Source: Arthrobacter sp. C2 (GTDB lineage: Bacteria > Actinomycetota > Actinomycetes > Actinomycetales > Micrococcaceae). Taken from it: DNA of 64,000 nt. A program made the translations under genes and the position numbers. The notes beneath the pieces are model-generated. The model had not been told where the DNA came from, made no database searches, and worked only from the letters and a program-made list of their open reading frames with translations. Positions 8,507 to 16,992 of the stretch are shown one piece after another. The stretch's first letter is position 1, and each line of letters begins with the position of its first letter. The stretch lies in contig CP042428.1 of NCBI GenBank assembly GCA_024207135.1, forward strand, positions 1,116,001-1,180,000, given 5' to 3'.

Positions 8507-9562
8507 TCAATGCTCTAAATTTGCACTGTCCAAATAGGCCTTGAAGGTGTCGGTTCGAAGCGCCTTGCCTATTTCCTCGATGGCTTTTTCATCACGAAGT
8601 TCGATCGACTCCCCGCCAGGAGACATACTGCTTCCGGCTGTTGGCAACGTGAACATTTGGATTCCAGATGCTCGCAAGTCCTTCAACTGAAGTCCCAGTC
8701 CGGCGGCCGTTGCTGCATCAAAACCATCATCCAGCGAAAGATACGGGGAGATCTTGTCGATGACCTCATAGATCGTCGCCGGATTTGTCAGCGTGTTCTT
8801 GGAGAGCAACTCATTGATGACGGCCTTGATGAACTTCTGCTGGTTTTTCACGCGTTGGTAATCGCCGTCGACGAAGGGCTTTCGTTCGCGGACGAACCTC
8901 AGTGCCTGATTGCCCTTAAGCACGACATCACCGACAGGGTAAAAGTACTTTTTGTTGTCTGTCGAGTAGAACTCGATGTCATTGTGAACGGTGACTCCGC
9001 CAAGTGCGGTTGTGAGTTCCTTGAAGCCGTCGAAATCAATCATGGCTACATGGTCGATTTTGGTATCTAGCATGCCTTCGATTGTTTGAACCACAAGAGG
9101 GACTCCACCCAGTGCCATTGATGCATTGATCTTTTGCCGCCCATACCCGGGGATGTCGGTGTAGAGATCCCGCACGATTGACATCACGTATACGCCCTTG
9201 CGGTCCTCCGGAATGTGCATCAGCATCATCGAGTCTGACCGCTGATCCGTTCCACCGCCCTGAAGCAAGTCCGACGTCTCAGTGCCGTCCGCGCCGTGGT
9301 CGACGCCCAGCAACAGGAAATTCAAGGAACCATCATCGGGGTTCTTGATCGGGCGCAATTCCTCGTCGGGGAAGGCCTCTGCAATTACCTGCGTCTTGTT
9401 GTTGAATGTTTGGGCAAGACTACCCAGATACGTGCTGGCCACAACCGCCGCCACGACCACCACGGCGATCGCGCTCAAAAGCACGACCAGGCCGGTACGT
9501 TTTTTTCGACGAGCCAGCCGCCGCGGTAGGTAACCGCCCTTAAATTCTCTATTGTCAGTCAA
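8507..9562 (-). CDS. LytR-CpsA-Psr (LCP) family cell-wall polymer ligase
   Basis: 351 residues: a basic N-terminus (RRLARRKKR), one membrane anchor at about 24-46, then the extracytoplasmic LCP domain. The pyrophosphate-binding Arg/Asp residues are visible in LLLGVDHG, RSDSMMLMH, SIVRDLYTDIPG and RFVRERKPF. LCP enzymes move lipid-linked wall polymers onto peptidoglycan. Its place just upstream of the TagGH exporter fits a ligase for the polymer of this cluster. It is a clear paralogue of the LCP protein at 16993-18039: same size, same order of motifs and the same YQRVKNQQ/YQRVRNQQ block. Confidence 0.93.
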   Translation of the reverse strand: MTDNREFKGGYLPRRLARRKKRTGLVVLLSAIAVVVVAAVVASTYLGSLAQTFNNKTQVIAEAFPDEELRPIKNPDDGSLNFLLLGVDHGADGTETSDLLQGGGTDQRSDSMMLMHIPEDRKGVYVMSIVRDLYTDIPGYGRQKINASMALGGVPLVVQTIEGMLDTKIDHVAMIDFDGFKELTTALGGVTVHNDIEFYSTDNKKYFYPVGDVVLKGNQALRFVRERKPFVDGDYQRVKNQQKFIKAVINELLSKNTLTNPATIYEVIDKISPYLSLDDGFDAATAAGLGLQLKDLRASGIQMFTLPTAGSSMSPGGESIELRDEKAIEEIGKALRTDTFKAYLDSANLEH

Positions 9563-9643
9563 TCAAAGTCTCCATAAAACCGGAACGAGAAGCCTTGGAC
9601 GACTCGAGGCAATGTTTCGGTCGACAACTTTCGCACAACCAAA

Positions 9644-9688
9644 GCAAGGCTAACCAACACCCCTGTGAGGATGCTGAGTTAGCCTTGC
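9644..9688 (-). terminator. Terminator-like hairpin after galU
   Basis: Perfect 11-bp arms 9644-9654 and 9678-9688 with a 23-nt loop, 15 nt beyond the galU stop on the minus strand. There is no strong T tract, so efficiency is uncertain. Confidence 0.55.
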
Positions 9689-9702
9689 CAACTAAAAGAA
9701 TC

Positions 9703-10599
9703 CTAGCGCCCGGCGACGAATTCCTTGAGCCATGGAAGGAGTTCCGGACCGATGTCCGGCCGCTCCGTTGCCAAAGAAATCACAGCCTGAAGGTAGCTCA
9801 GCTTGTCGCCAGTGTCATATCGCCGGCCCCGGAAGACGACGGCGTGAACGCCACTACCCGGGCCTTCTGCAACAGCCAAGGTTTCTAGCGCATCGGTCAA
9901 CTGGATTTCATTTCCGCGCCCAGGCTTGGTCTCTTCCAAAACATCGAAAACACGCGGGTGAAGGACGTAACGTCCGATGACCGCGAGGTTTGACGGGGCA
10001 TCCTCAACTGCGGGCTTTTCCACCAACCCGTTGACCTTGACGTAATCTTCGCCGTTTACGGCCGAGACATCAGCGCAACCGTAAGCGCTAATCTGTGCTG
10101 GATCCACTTCCATAAGCGCGATAACCGAACCACCGGTCTTCTCCTGCACGTCGATCATGATCGAGAGAAGCTCGTCCCGTTCGTCAATGAGGTCATCACC
10201 GAGCAGGACAGCGAAGGCCTCGTCTCCAACATGCTGTTTGGCGCAGAGCACGGCGTGTCCGAGACCCTTCGGGTCACGCTGTCGGATGTAGTGGATATCT
10301 CCCAGAGCCGTGGCGCCCTGCACCAGCTGCAATTTCTCGGTGTCGCCCTTGGCCTCGAGGGTCGCTTCGAGGGAAGGGACCCGGTCAAAGTGATCTTCCA
10401 GCGCCCGCTTGTTTCGCCCAGTGATCATCAGTACATCGGTAAGTCCGGCCTTTGATGCCTCGGCAACAACGTATTGAATGGCTGGCTGGTCAACGACGGG
10501 CAGCATTTCCTTGGGCATTGCCTTGGTCGCAGGAAGGAAACGCGTCCCCAAACCTGCCGCAGGAATAACGGCCTTAATTACACGCCTACTTTGAGTCAT
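9703..10599 (-). CDS. galU: UTP--glucose-1-phosphate uridylyltransferase
   Basis: 298 residues, the usual length for GalU. The N-terminal signature AAGLGTRFLPATKAMPKEM binds the nucleotide, and GLGHAVLCAK and the VEKP region follow as in the family. It makes UDP-glucose from UTP and glucose-1-phosphate, a donor for wall glycopolymers and the substrate of GalE encoded at 34501-35616. It lies upstream of the LCP ligase on the same strand, separated by a hairpin, and 49 nt downstream of coaD. Confidence 0.95.
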   Translation of the reverse strand: MTQSRRVIKAVIPAAGLGTRFLPATKAMPKEMLPVVDQPAIQYVVAEASKAGLTDVLMITGRNKRALEDHFDRVPSLEATLEAKGDTEKLQLVQGATALGDIHYIRQRDPKGLGHAVLCAKQHVGDEAFAVLLGDDLIDERDELLSIMIDVQEKTGGSVIALMEVDPAQISAYGCADVSAVNGEDYVKVNGLVEKPAVEDAPSNLAVIGRYVLHPRVFDVLEETKPGRGNEIQLTDALETLAVAEGPGSGVHAVVFRGRRYDTGDKLSYLQAVISLATERPDIGPELLPWLKEFVAGR

Positions 10600-10648
10600 G
10601 CCTTCGACTTTACGTCATTCAATGCACAAACATCGAAACGCTTTAGAC

Positions 10649-11125
10649 CTATTGCGAGCTGCTTCGCAGCCTCTTGAGCACAGTTCTCGGCAAGTAGTCC
10701 GCAACGTCCCCCCCAAGAGATTGGACTTCCTTCAACAGGGAGGAGGACAAATGCGTGTAGCGATTATCGGCGGCCAGAAACACTGTTTCCACACCGGTCA
10801 GGTGGCGGTTCATGACCGCCATGGGGGTTTCATACTGGTAGTCAACAGTGGACCGAAGTCCCTTGACGATCGCATCGGCCCCATGCAGCTTGCAAAAGTC
10901 GGCGAGCAGTCCGTCACCCATGGGCTCAACACTGACACCGCGCAGTCCCCCAATGGTTTCCCGAACCATTTCGAGGCGTTCCTCGGGTTCGAAAAGATAT
11001 TTCTTGGCATAGTTGGTTGACACCGCCACGATGACCTCGTCAAAGAGGTTGCTGGCACGGGCAATGATCTCAACATGACCATTGTGGATGGGGTCAAAGG
11101 ACCCGGGGCAGACGGCTCGACGCAT
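10649..11125 (-). CDS. coaD: Phosphopantetheine adenylyltransferase
   Basis: 158 residues from the ATG at 11125. PGSFDPIHNGH near residue 7-17 carries the HxGH-type nucleotidyltransferase motif, and SSSLLKEVQSLGGDV near 127-141 is the ISSTxVRE-like element of CoaD. It catalyses the fourth step of coenzyme A synthesis. The ATG was preferred over upstream in-frame starts because residues before it have no family similarity and the length fits. The divergent aminotransferase gene begins 117 nt away, so both promoters must lie in 11126-11242. Confidence 0.96.
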   Translation of the reverse strand: MRRAVCPGSFDPIHNGHVEIIARASNLFDEVIVAVSTNYAKKYLFEPEERLEMVRETIGGLRGVSVEPMGDGLLADFCKLHGADAIVKGLRSTVDYQYETPMAVMNRHLTGVETVFLAADNRYTHLSSSLLKEVQSLGGDVADYLPRTVLKRLRSSSQ

Positions 11126-11242
11126 ACCTTGCAATCTATCAACTGGGCTATGGGCACAGTTGCTTCCGATGGTTTGATGACACAACGTGTCGTTTCCCGA
11201 TGGATTGCCCACGGAGCCGGTCGATGACGGGATAATGGGGGC

Positions 11243-12454
11243 ATGTCCTCATTCGAATTCCCTTGGCAGCGCATGGCTGCAGGCGCCAACCTTCTCTCCC
11301 CCAACGGCGCTCTTGGTGTCACCATCTTCGAGGAGATCACCACCCTTGCTGCGAAGCACCAGGCCATCAACCTGGGACAAGGATTCCCCGACACCGACGG
11401 GCCTAGCCTCTTCAAGGACAAAGCAGCCCACGGTATTTCGGGAAACCTTAACCAATATGCCCCAGGATCTGGAATACTCCCCCTCCGCACGGCCATCTCG
11501 GATCACCAAAAACGCTTCTACGAATTGGACGTCAACCCCGAGGACGAAGTGGTCGTCACCACTGGTGCCACCGAAGCGATCGCCGCTGCCATTCTGGCTT
11601 TCGTGAAGCCCGGAGACGAGGCAATCACCTTTGAGCCGTACTACGACTCCTACGGTGCAACCATCGGCTTGGCTGGCGGAGTCCACAAGACTGTCGCGCT
11701 AAACGCGCCGGATTTCCAGCCGGACCTCACGGAACTCCGCAAGGCGTTCAACGCGCGCACACGGATGGTGGTGTTGAACAACCCACATAATCCCACCGGT
11801 GCCGCCTTTGGCCGGGAGCTGCTCGCCGAGATCGTTGCCTTGGCCAAACAGCACGATTGCCTCATCGTCTCGGATGAGGTCTACGAGCATCTCACTTTTG
11901 GTTTTACCCATGTCCCTATCGCCACCCTTCCTGGGGCCTGGGATCGCACCATCACCATTTCATCGGTGGGCAAGACCTTTTCCTTTACCGGTTGGAAGGT
12001 CGGCTGGGCCACCGGACCTGCCGATCTTGTTGCGGCCGTACGAACGGTCAAGCAGTTCCTTAGCTATTCCTCCGGCACGGCATTCCAACCGGCAGTTGCC
12101 GAGGCGCTCGCCAGCGAGACCAGCTTCTTTACGGACTTCGCCCATGATCTTGGTGAGCGCAGCGAGATACTGGCCAAGGGCCTTCAATCGGCTGGAATGA
12201 CGGTTTTCCGTCCGAAAGGAACCTACTTCATCGTCGCCGACGTGGCACCCCTCGGTTTTCACAACGCATTGGAGCTGGCGCGCCAAATGCCCGAAAAGAT
12301 CGGTGTCGCAGGCATCCCGTTGTCCGTCTTCTGCCACGAAGAGGGCGCGGAGCGCACGCGCACTCTGATGCGGTTTGCCTTCTGCAAGAAACCAGAGCTT
12401 CTCATCGAGGCCTCCCGGCGGCTGTCCCAGCTCACGACAAAGCTGGGTGGCTGA
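11243..12454 (+). CDS. PLP-dependent class I aminotransferase (methionine/kynurenine aminotransferase type)
   Basis: 403 residues. The fold-type I features are in order: GQGFPDTDGP for substrate binding, YAPGSG, NNPHNPTG, SDEVYEHL with the PLP-binding Asp, and SVGKTFSFTGWKVGW with the Schiff-base Lys. The C-terminus has RFAFCKK with the carboxylate-binding Arg. The GQGFPD and NxPHNPTG variants are typical of the KAT/YbdL group that transaminates methionine, glutamine or kynurenine. The next gene starts three bases after its stop, so they form an operon. Substrate is not fixed by sequence alone. Confidence 0.9.
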   Translation: MSSFEFPWQRMAAGANLLSPNGALGVTIFEEITTLAAKHQAINLGQGFPDTDGPSLFKDKAAHGISGNLNQYAPGSGILPLRTAISDHQKRFYELDVNPEDEVVVTTGATEAIAAAILAFVKPGDEAITFEPYYDSYGATIGLAGGVHKTVALNAPDFQPDLTELRKAFNARTRMVVLNNPHNPTGAAFGRELLAEIVALAKQHDCLIVSDEVYEHLTFGFTHVPIATLPGAWDRTITISSVGKTFSFTGWKVGWATGPADLVAAVRTVKQFLSYSSGTAFQPAVAEALASETSFFTDFAHDLGERSEILAKGLQSAGMTVFRPKGTYFIVADVAPLGFHNALELARQMPEKIGVAGIPLSVFCHEEGAERTRTLMRFAFCKKPELLIEASRRLSQLTTKLGG

Positions 12455-12456
12455 AC

Positions 12457-13236
12457 ATGGTGCAACGTGCCAGCCGCTGGCTCAGCAACCTCAGGGCCCA
12501 CGCCACCTTGGAGGAGGACGCCTTCGTTACAGGAGCATGGGTCCTGACCTTGGGCGGCGCGGAACAATCCCACGTCAATGTGGATCACCCCGAGCAGATC
12601 TTCTACGAGTACCTTCGACGACTAGCCAACCATGTGGACGAGCAGGCCGCGCCCGGAGCCCCAATGCGGGTCCTTCATCTCGGGGCCGGCGCACTGACCT
12701 TGGCACGCTACATCGAGAAAAAGCGCCCACGAAGCCAGCAGGTAGCCGTAGACCTCGAACGTGAACTACTCGACTTTGTCCTGGAGGCCCTCCCCATGGG
12801 TGACCCCAAGAATCTCAAAACGATTATTGGGGACGCTCGGCGGGTACTGACCGAGGAATTGGCCGATGAGAAATTCGACATCATCGTCTTGGATATCTTC
12901 AGCGGCTCCGGGGCACCGCATCATTTGACCGTTCCCGGCTTCTATTCCGAGATGAACGCGTTGCTTCGGCCCGGCGGGATCGTGCTGGTGAACGTGGGCG
13001 ACGATCCGCCATTTTCCTTTGCCGACTCCCAGATCCAGGCCATGTCACAGGTCTTTCAAACGCTCATCGCCAGCGCCCCGACCGAGATCTTTTCCCGAAA
13101 GTATCCGGGAAACATGATTCTGGCCGGCAGCCAATCAAAAATCGACATGGCCATGGTGGATCGGTTGCGGGCCGCGGGCCCGCACCCGGGAACGGTGCTA
13201 TTCGGCAGCGACCTGGATGGGTTCGGCAAACCATAA
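12457..13236 (+). CDS. Spermidine synthase-like methyltransferase-fold protein
   Basis: 259 residues with a Rossmann-like AdoMet fold: HLGAGALTLARYI as motif I, VAVDLERELLDFV for the ribose-binding acidic residue, GDARRVL, and DIIVLDIFSGSGAP in place of the DxxDP of true spermidine synthases. It lacks the N-terminal tetramerisation domain, as do many actinobacterial fused or stand-alone SpeE-like proteins of unknown substrate. It starts directly behind the aminotransferase gene. The last 39 bases overlap the convergent rsmD gene. A polyamine role is possible but unproven. Confidence 0.82.
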   Translation: MVQRASRWLSNLRAHATLEEDAFVTGAWVLTLGGAEQSHVNVDHPEQIFYEYLRRLANHVDEQAAPGAPMRVLHLGAGALTLARYIEKKRPRSQQVAVDLERELLDFVLEALPMGDPKNLKTIIGDARRVLTEELADEKFDIIVLDIFSGSGAPHHLTVPGFYSEMNALLRPGGIVLVNVGDDPPFSFADSQIQAMSQVFQTLIASAPTEIFSRKYPGNMILAGSQSKIDMAMVDRLRAAGPHPGTVLFGSDLDGFGKP

Positions 13237-13797
13237 CCGGGTTTCGCCGTATTTCTTGTCGTCGAACTTCTCCAGGCCCGCGGGCCAAGTGGGCTCGGCG
13301 GATCGGGCCGAGCGTTCCACCACCACGGTTGCCCCGACGTCGAGCACCAGTGATACCTTTTCCAGGGTCTTGGCAAGCTCTTCGTTTGTCAGCGGGTAGG
13401 GCGGATCCATGAACACCAAGTCCCAGGTCTTTCCTGTGCTGCCTCCGGGTACCGGCGCAAAAGAATCCAGGACCGAATCGACCGAGCCGCGGCGGACGCT
13501 GACCAGGTCATTGCGCAGGGCCTTGTTGACGAGTCCGGCGTTGGCCTGGCATACGGCGACTGCCTTGGGCGCAAGCTCCACGAGCAAGACGGAGCGGGCC
13601 CCGCGGCTTGCTGCTTCGACGCCCAGTGACCCGGCGCCCGCGTATAGGTCAAGGACCCTGGCATTGGCCAGCACGTCGTAGCTCTCAAGCCGGGAAAACA
13701 ACGCTTCCTTGACGCGATCGGTGGTCGGCCGGGTGGAGTCCCCCGGCACGCTCTTCAGTGGTGTGCCTCCGGCGGCGCCGGCCACAATACGACTCAT
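13198..13797 (-). CDS. rsmD: 16S rRNA (guanine(966)-N2)-methyltransferase
   Basis: 199 residues. RPTTDRVKEALFSRL near 24-38 is the RsmD substrate-binding signature, DLYAGAGSLGVEAASRGA is AdoMet motif I and FMDPPYPL the catalytic (N/D)PPY motif. It methylates G966 of 16S rRNA. It follows recG by seven bases on the same strand, the classic recG-rsmD-coaD order, although here two plus-strand genes separate it from coaD. The final 39 bases are also coding on the other strand (spermidine synthase-like gene). Confidence 0.95.
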   Translation of the reverse strand: MSRIVAGAAGGTPLKSVPGDSTRPTTDRVKEALFSRLESYDVLANARVLDLYAGAGSLGVEAASRGARSVLLVELAPKAVAVCQANAGLVNKALRNDLVSVRRGSVDSVLDSFAPVPGGSTGKTWDLVFMDPPYPLTNEELAKTLEKVSLVLDVGATVVVERSARSAEPTWPAGLEKFDDKKYGETRLWFAEPIQVAAE

Positions 13798-13804
13798 GGT
13801 GGAT

Positions 13805-16018
13805 CTATCCCCTTTCCAGGAATGCTTGCATGTCTTCGTCTACCCATTCCTCAACGGCGGCCTGCAACCCGGGATAGGAGCCGAGCCCGCCGCCGCCGTC
13901 CACGATGGCCTCGGCGGCATCTCGAGCCCGGGAGATGAGCTTGGCGTCCTTCATGACGCGCAGGACCTTGAGCGTGGACCGGGAGCCGGACTGACTCGCC
14001 CCCAGGATGTCGCCTTCACGGCGTTCGTTCAGGTCCGACTCGGCCAGGAGGAATCCATCTGTGGTGGATTCAACCGCCCGCAGCCGCACCACCGAGGGAT
14101 GCTCCGCGTCCAGCCACGTGGTCATCAGGCAGGTGCCTGGTAGGCCGCCTCGCCCGACGCGTCCACGCAATTGGTGCAATTGCGAGATCCCGAAATTCTC
14201 CGCATCGATGATCACCATGAGTGTGGCGTTGTGCACGTCCACCCCGACTTCGATCACCGTGGTCGAGACCAGAATGGAGGCGCGGCCGCTGTCAAAGGCA
14301 TTCATGGCCTCGGCTTTTTCGTCGCTGGCCATGCGCCCGTGTATGGCGCGGATATCGGTGTTCGCAAAGATTGGCATGTTGGTCAGTATGTCCAGCATCT
14401 TCTCGACGGTCATCGATGCCGGCTTCGCGCTGGCATCCGAGCTCGCGTCGTTGGCACCGAGTTCAACGGGCATCGGCAGGAAATCGTCCTCGACGGCCTT
14501 CTCGCTGATGCGCGGACACACCACGTACACCTGGTGGCCCTTGGTTGTTTCCTCTGCGATGCGGGCAAAAAGCCGTTCCTGCATCCGTGGCACTTGGAGT
14601 GGAACCAGATGCGTTGCAATGGGTGCCCTGCCCGGGGGCAGGGTTTTCATCAGGCTGACTTCAAGGTCGCCAAAGACGGTCATGGCCACGGTGCGCGGGA
14701 TCGGGGTGGCCGTCATGACCAGCATGTGGGGCGGTGTGTCCGCCTTTGATCGCAAAACGTCACGTTGCTCGACACCAAAGCGGTGTTGCTCGTCAACAAC
14801 CACCAGGCCAAGGTCCACGAAACCAACCGCGTCCGAGAGCAGTGCGTGTGTGCCCACCAGGATTCCTGTTTCTCCCGAAGCGGCACCAAGCAGCACGCGT
14901 TTGCGGTCGGCGGTCCCGGCCGATCCGGTCAACACGTCCACACGGGTAGCGCGGGGATCCGATCCAAGTTCACCTCCAGCGCCCAGGGAGCCAAGCAATT
15001 TCCTGATCGATTGGTAGTGCTGTTGTGCGAGCACTTCGGTGGGTGCAAGCAAGGCGGTTTGCCCGCCGGAGTCAATGACCTGCAGCATCGCCCGCAGCGC
15101 CACCAGTGTCTTGCCCGAGCCGACTTCCCCCTGCAAGAGACGATTCATGGGGTGGCCGCGGACGAGATCTTCCGCGATTTCCATGCCAGCCAACACCTGG
15201 CCGTCGGTGAGGGTGAAGGGAAGAGAGTTGTCGAAGGCTTCCAGCAGGCCTGCCGGGGCTCCGTGCCGGGCAATTGCCGGCTGTTGCATCCGGTGGGCGC
15301 GGCGTTGGGCCAGCGCGAGCTGGAGCAAGAAGGCTTCCTCGAAGGCAAAGCGTTTTCTGGCCGCATAACCTTGGGCAACGGTCTGTGGTCTGTGGATGTT
15401 TTCAAAGGCCGTGGCCCTGCCCGGGATTCGTTGGGATTCCAGGACCTGTTTTGGAATGAATTCCTCGAAAATCTCCGGTCGGACGCGGGAAAGCACGAGC
15501 TCCATGGTCTCCCGGATCTTCTTGTTCGGGAACTTGGCGGTGGCCGGGTAAATGGGAATGGGCCGTGGATCGGCTTCTTCTGCCGTGTCGAGCAAGGAGT
15601 ATTCGGGGTGGGTGAGTTCCAGGTGGTTGCGGTAGATGGTCACCTTGCCGCTGAACATGGCGGTGGAACCGACCTGCAGGTCACGCTTGGCTTCGTATCC
15701 GTTGAAAAAGGTCATCCGCAAGGTCGACTGTTCGGGTCCCAAAGCGTCGCTGACGACAACTTCAAGCAGGAATCCTGACCGCGAGTGCATGCGCCGCTGG
15801 TTCACCGATTTCACTTCGGCGACAATCGTGACGTCCTCCCCGACGGGAAGTGCCGAAATCCTGGATAGCTCCCCGATTTCCATGTAACGACGGGGGAAAT
15901 GTCCCAGCAGCTGACCGACCGTGGTGTATCCGAACGCGGTTTCCACCTTGCGTGCGGAAGCAACGCCAAGGACGGAGTCTAGTGGCGTATTGCTGGTGAA
16001 GTCTTGGTCATCCGTCAT
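13805..16018 (-). CDS. recG: ATP-dependent DNA helicase RecG
   Basis: 737 residues. An N-terminal OB/wedge domain (residues ~1-230, with QRRMHSRSGF) precedes a superfamily 2 helicase core: GEVGSGKTLVALRAM as Walker A, DEQHRFGVEQR as motif II, MTATPIPRTVAMT as motif III, then QLRGRVGR as motif VI. RecG remodels stalled forks and branch-migrates Holliday junctions. A ~40-residue Asp/Ala-rich insert sits between the helicase lobes (around 505-535). Its start overlaps the DAK2 gene's end by 11 bases, so the two are coupled. Confidence 0.97.
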   Translation of the reverse strand: MTDDQDFTSNTPLDSVLGVASARKVETAFGYTTVGQLLGHFPRRYMEIGELSRISALPVGEDVTIVAEVKSVNQRRMHSRSGFLLEVVVSDALGPEQSTLRMTFFNGYEAKRDLQVGSTAMFSGKVTIYRNHLELTHPEYSLLDTAEEADPRPIPIYPATAKFPNKKIRETMELVLSRVRPEIFEEFIPKQVLESQRIPGRATAFENIHRPQTVAQGYAARKRFAFEEAFLLQLALAQRRAHRMQQPAIARHGAPAGLLEAFDNSLPFTLTDGQVLAGMEIAEDLVRGHPMNRLLQGEVGSGKTLVALRAMLQVIDSGGQTALLAPTEVLAQQHYQSIRKLLGSLGAGGELGSDPRATRVDVLTGSAGTADRKRVLLGAASGETGILVGTHALLSDAVGFVDLGLVVVDEQHRFGVEQRDVLRSKADTPPHMLVMTATPIPRTVAMTVFGDLEVSLMKTLPPGRAPIATHLVPLQVPRMQERLFARIAEETTKGHQVYVVCPRISEKAVEDDFLPMPVELGANDASSDASAKPASMTVEKMLDILTNMPIFANTDIRAIHGRMASDEKAEAMNAFDSGRASILVSTTVIEVGVDVHNATLMVIIDAENFGISQLHQLRGRVGRGGLPGTCLMTTWLDAEHPSVVRLRAVESTTDGFLLAESDLNERREGDILGASQSGSRSTLKVLRVMKDAKLISRARDAAEAIVDGGGGLGSYPGLQAAVEEWVDEDMQAFLERG

Positions 16019-16985
16019 GCGTGCAAAGGTCGGTCACCGAGACGTTGACCGGAGTGCCCAGGCTTCGGATGACTTCAAGGGCGCTCTCGGCTTCGGGTAC
16101 GTGCACGTGGACCCGCCAGCGGTATCCGTCTTCGGTGGGGTTGACCGGGCTCATGATGACGGAGTCGCCGATGGTGTCCAGCTGCCCGCGCAAGGTGGCC
16201 GCGCCCAAGGCATCGAGGCTGATGGTGCACATGACCTCTACGCCGGTTTCCGGGGAGACATCCTGGTGGATGTGGGGGTCCTGGATGTCGTAGCCGTGCA
16301 GGTTCGAGTATTCATCGGGGTCGATGAAGTGTCCAAGAAGGGAACCGCGAAGTTCATCCAGGATGATCAGCATGCCCACGGCGCCGGCGTCAACGATCTT
16401 GGCCTTGTGCAGTGCCCCGAGCTCGTTCTCCGTGGCCACCACGGCCGCCTCCGCCGCGACGCAGAGGGCATCGAGCAGTTCAACGAGCGCGGCCTTGCTT
16501 TCCGGCTCCAATTCGCTGGCGCGGTGGGTGGACCGGGCGGTGGTGGCGACGACCTCCATGACCGAGAGCATGGTTCCGGAAACCGGGTCGCTCAGGGCAG
16601 ACCATGCCCTGACTTTGCCGCGCTCCAGTGCGGTGGCCAGCGCAGGGGCTGTCATTCGTTCCACTCCGCAAAGGGGTTCTGCCAGGCCGGCCAGGAAGAC
16701 TGCAAGCAGCGTTCCCGAGTTTCCGCGTGCCGATTCCATGGCAGCGCGCGATGCCATGGTCAGAAGCTCACCAATGTTTTCGGTTTCCAGCTTGGAAATC
16801 GCGTCGTGGGCGCTGCGTGCGGTCAGGTAGAGATTGCTGCCGGTGTCCCCGTCCGCGACCGGGAAGATATTGATCGCATTCAGGCGGTCGCTATGGTTTC
16901 CCAGGCTCTTGACCATTCGTTCAAGCCACGTTGATATGGCCTTTGAATTGGCATGGATTTTTTGGTTCATGGTGTGAGTGATCAC
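16008..16985 (-). CDS. Short DAK2-domain protein (FakA N-terminal-like)
   Basis: 325 residues from a GTG at 16985, preferred because AAGGA sits four bases upstream; the ATG at 16970 has no such site. Residues ~20-210 form the DAK2 nucleotide-binding domain, with FPVADGDTGSNLYL (two metal-binding Asp residues) and ARGNSGTLL. FakA, the fatty-acid kinase ATP subunit, is ~550 residues; here only ~115 residues follow DAK2, so the C-terminal FakB-contacting region is short. It lies eight bases after an LCP gene and overlaps recG. The DAK2-recG pairing is common in actinobacteria, usually with rpmB upstream. Confidence 0.88.
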   Translation of the reverse strand: MITHTMNQKIHANSKAISTWLERMVKSLGNHSDRLNAINIFPVADGDTGSNLYLTARSAHDAISKLETENIGELLTMASRAAMESARGNSGTLLAVFLAGLAEPLCGVERMTAPALATALERGKVRAWSALSDPVSGTMLSVMEVVATTARSTHRASELEPESKAALVELLDALCVAAEAAVVATENELGALHKAKIVDAGAVGMLIILDELRGSLLGHFIDPDEYSNLHGYDIQDPHIHQDVSPETGVEVMCTISLDALGAATLRGQLDTIGDSVIMSPVNPTEDGYRWRVHVHVPEAESALEVIRSLGTPVNVSVTDLCTHDG

Positions 16986-16992
16986 TGGATCC

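Noticed and set aside
14007-15778. Long plus-strand frames opposite recG (up to 337 codons)
   Set aside because: Shadow frames caused by high GC; recG motifs on the other strand are complete.
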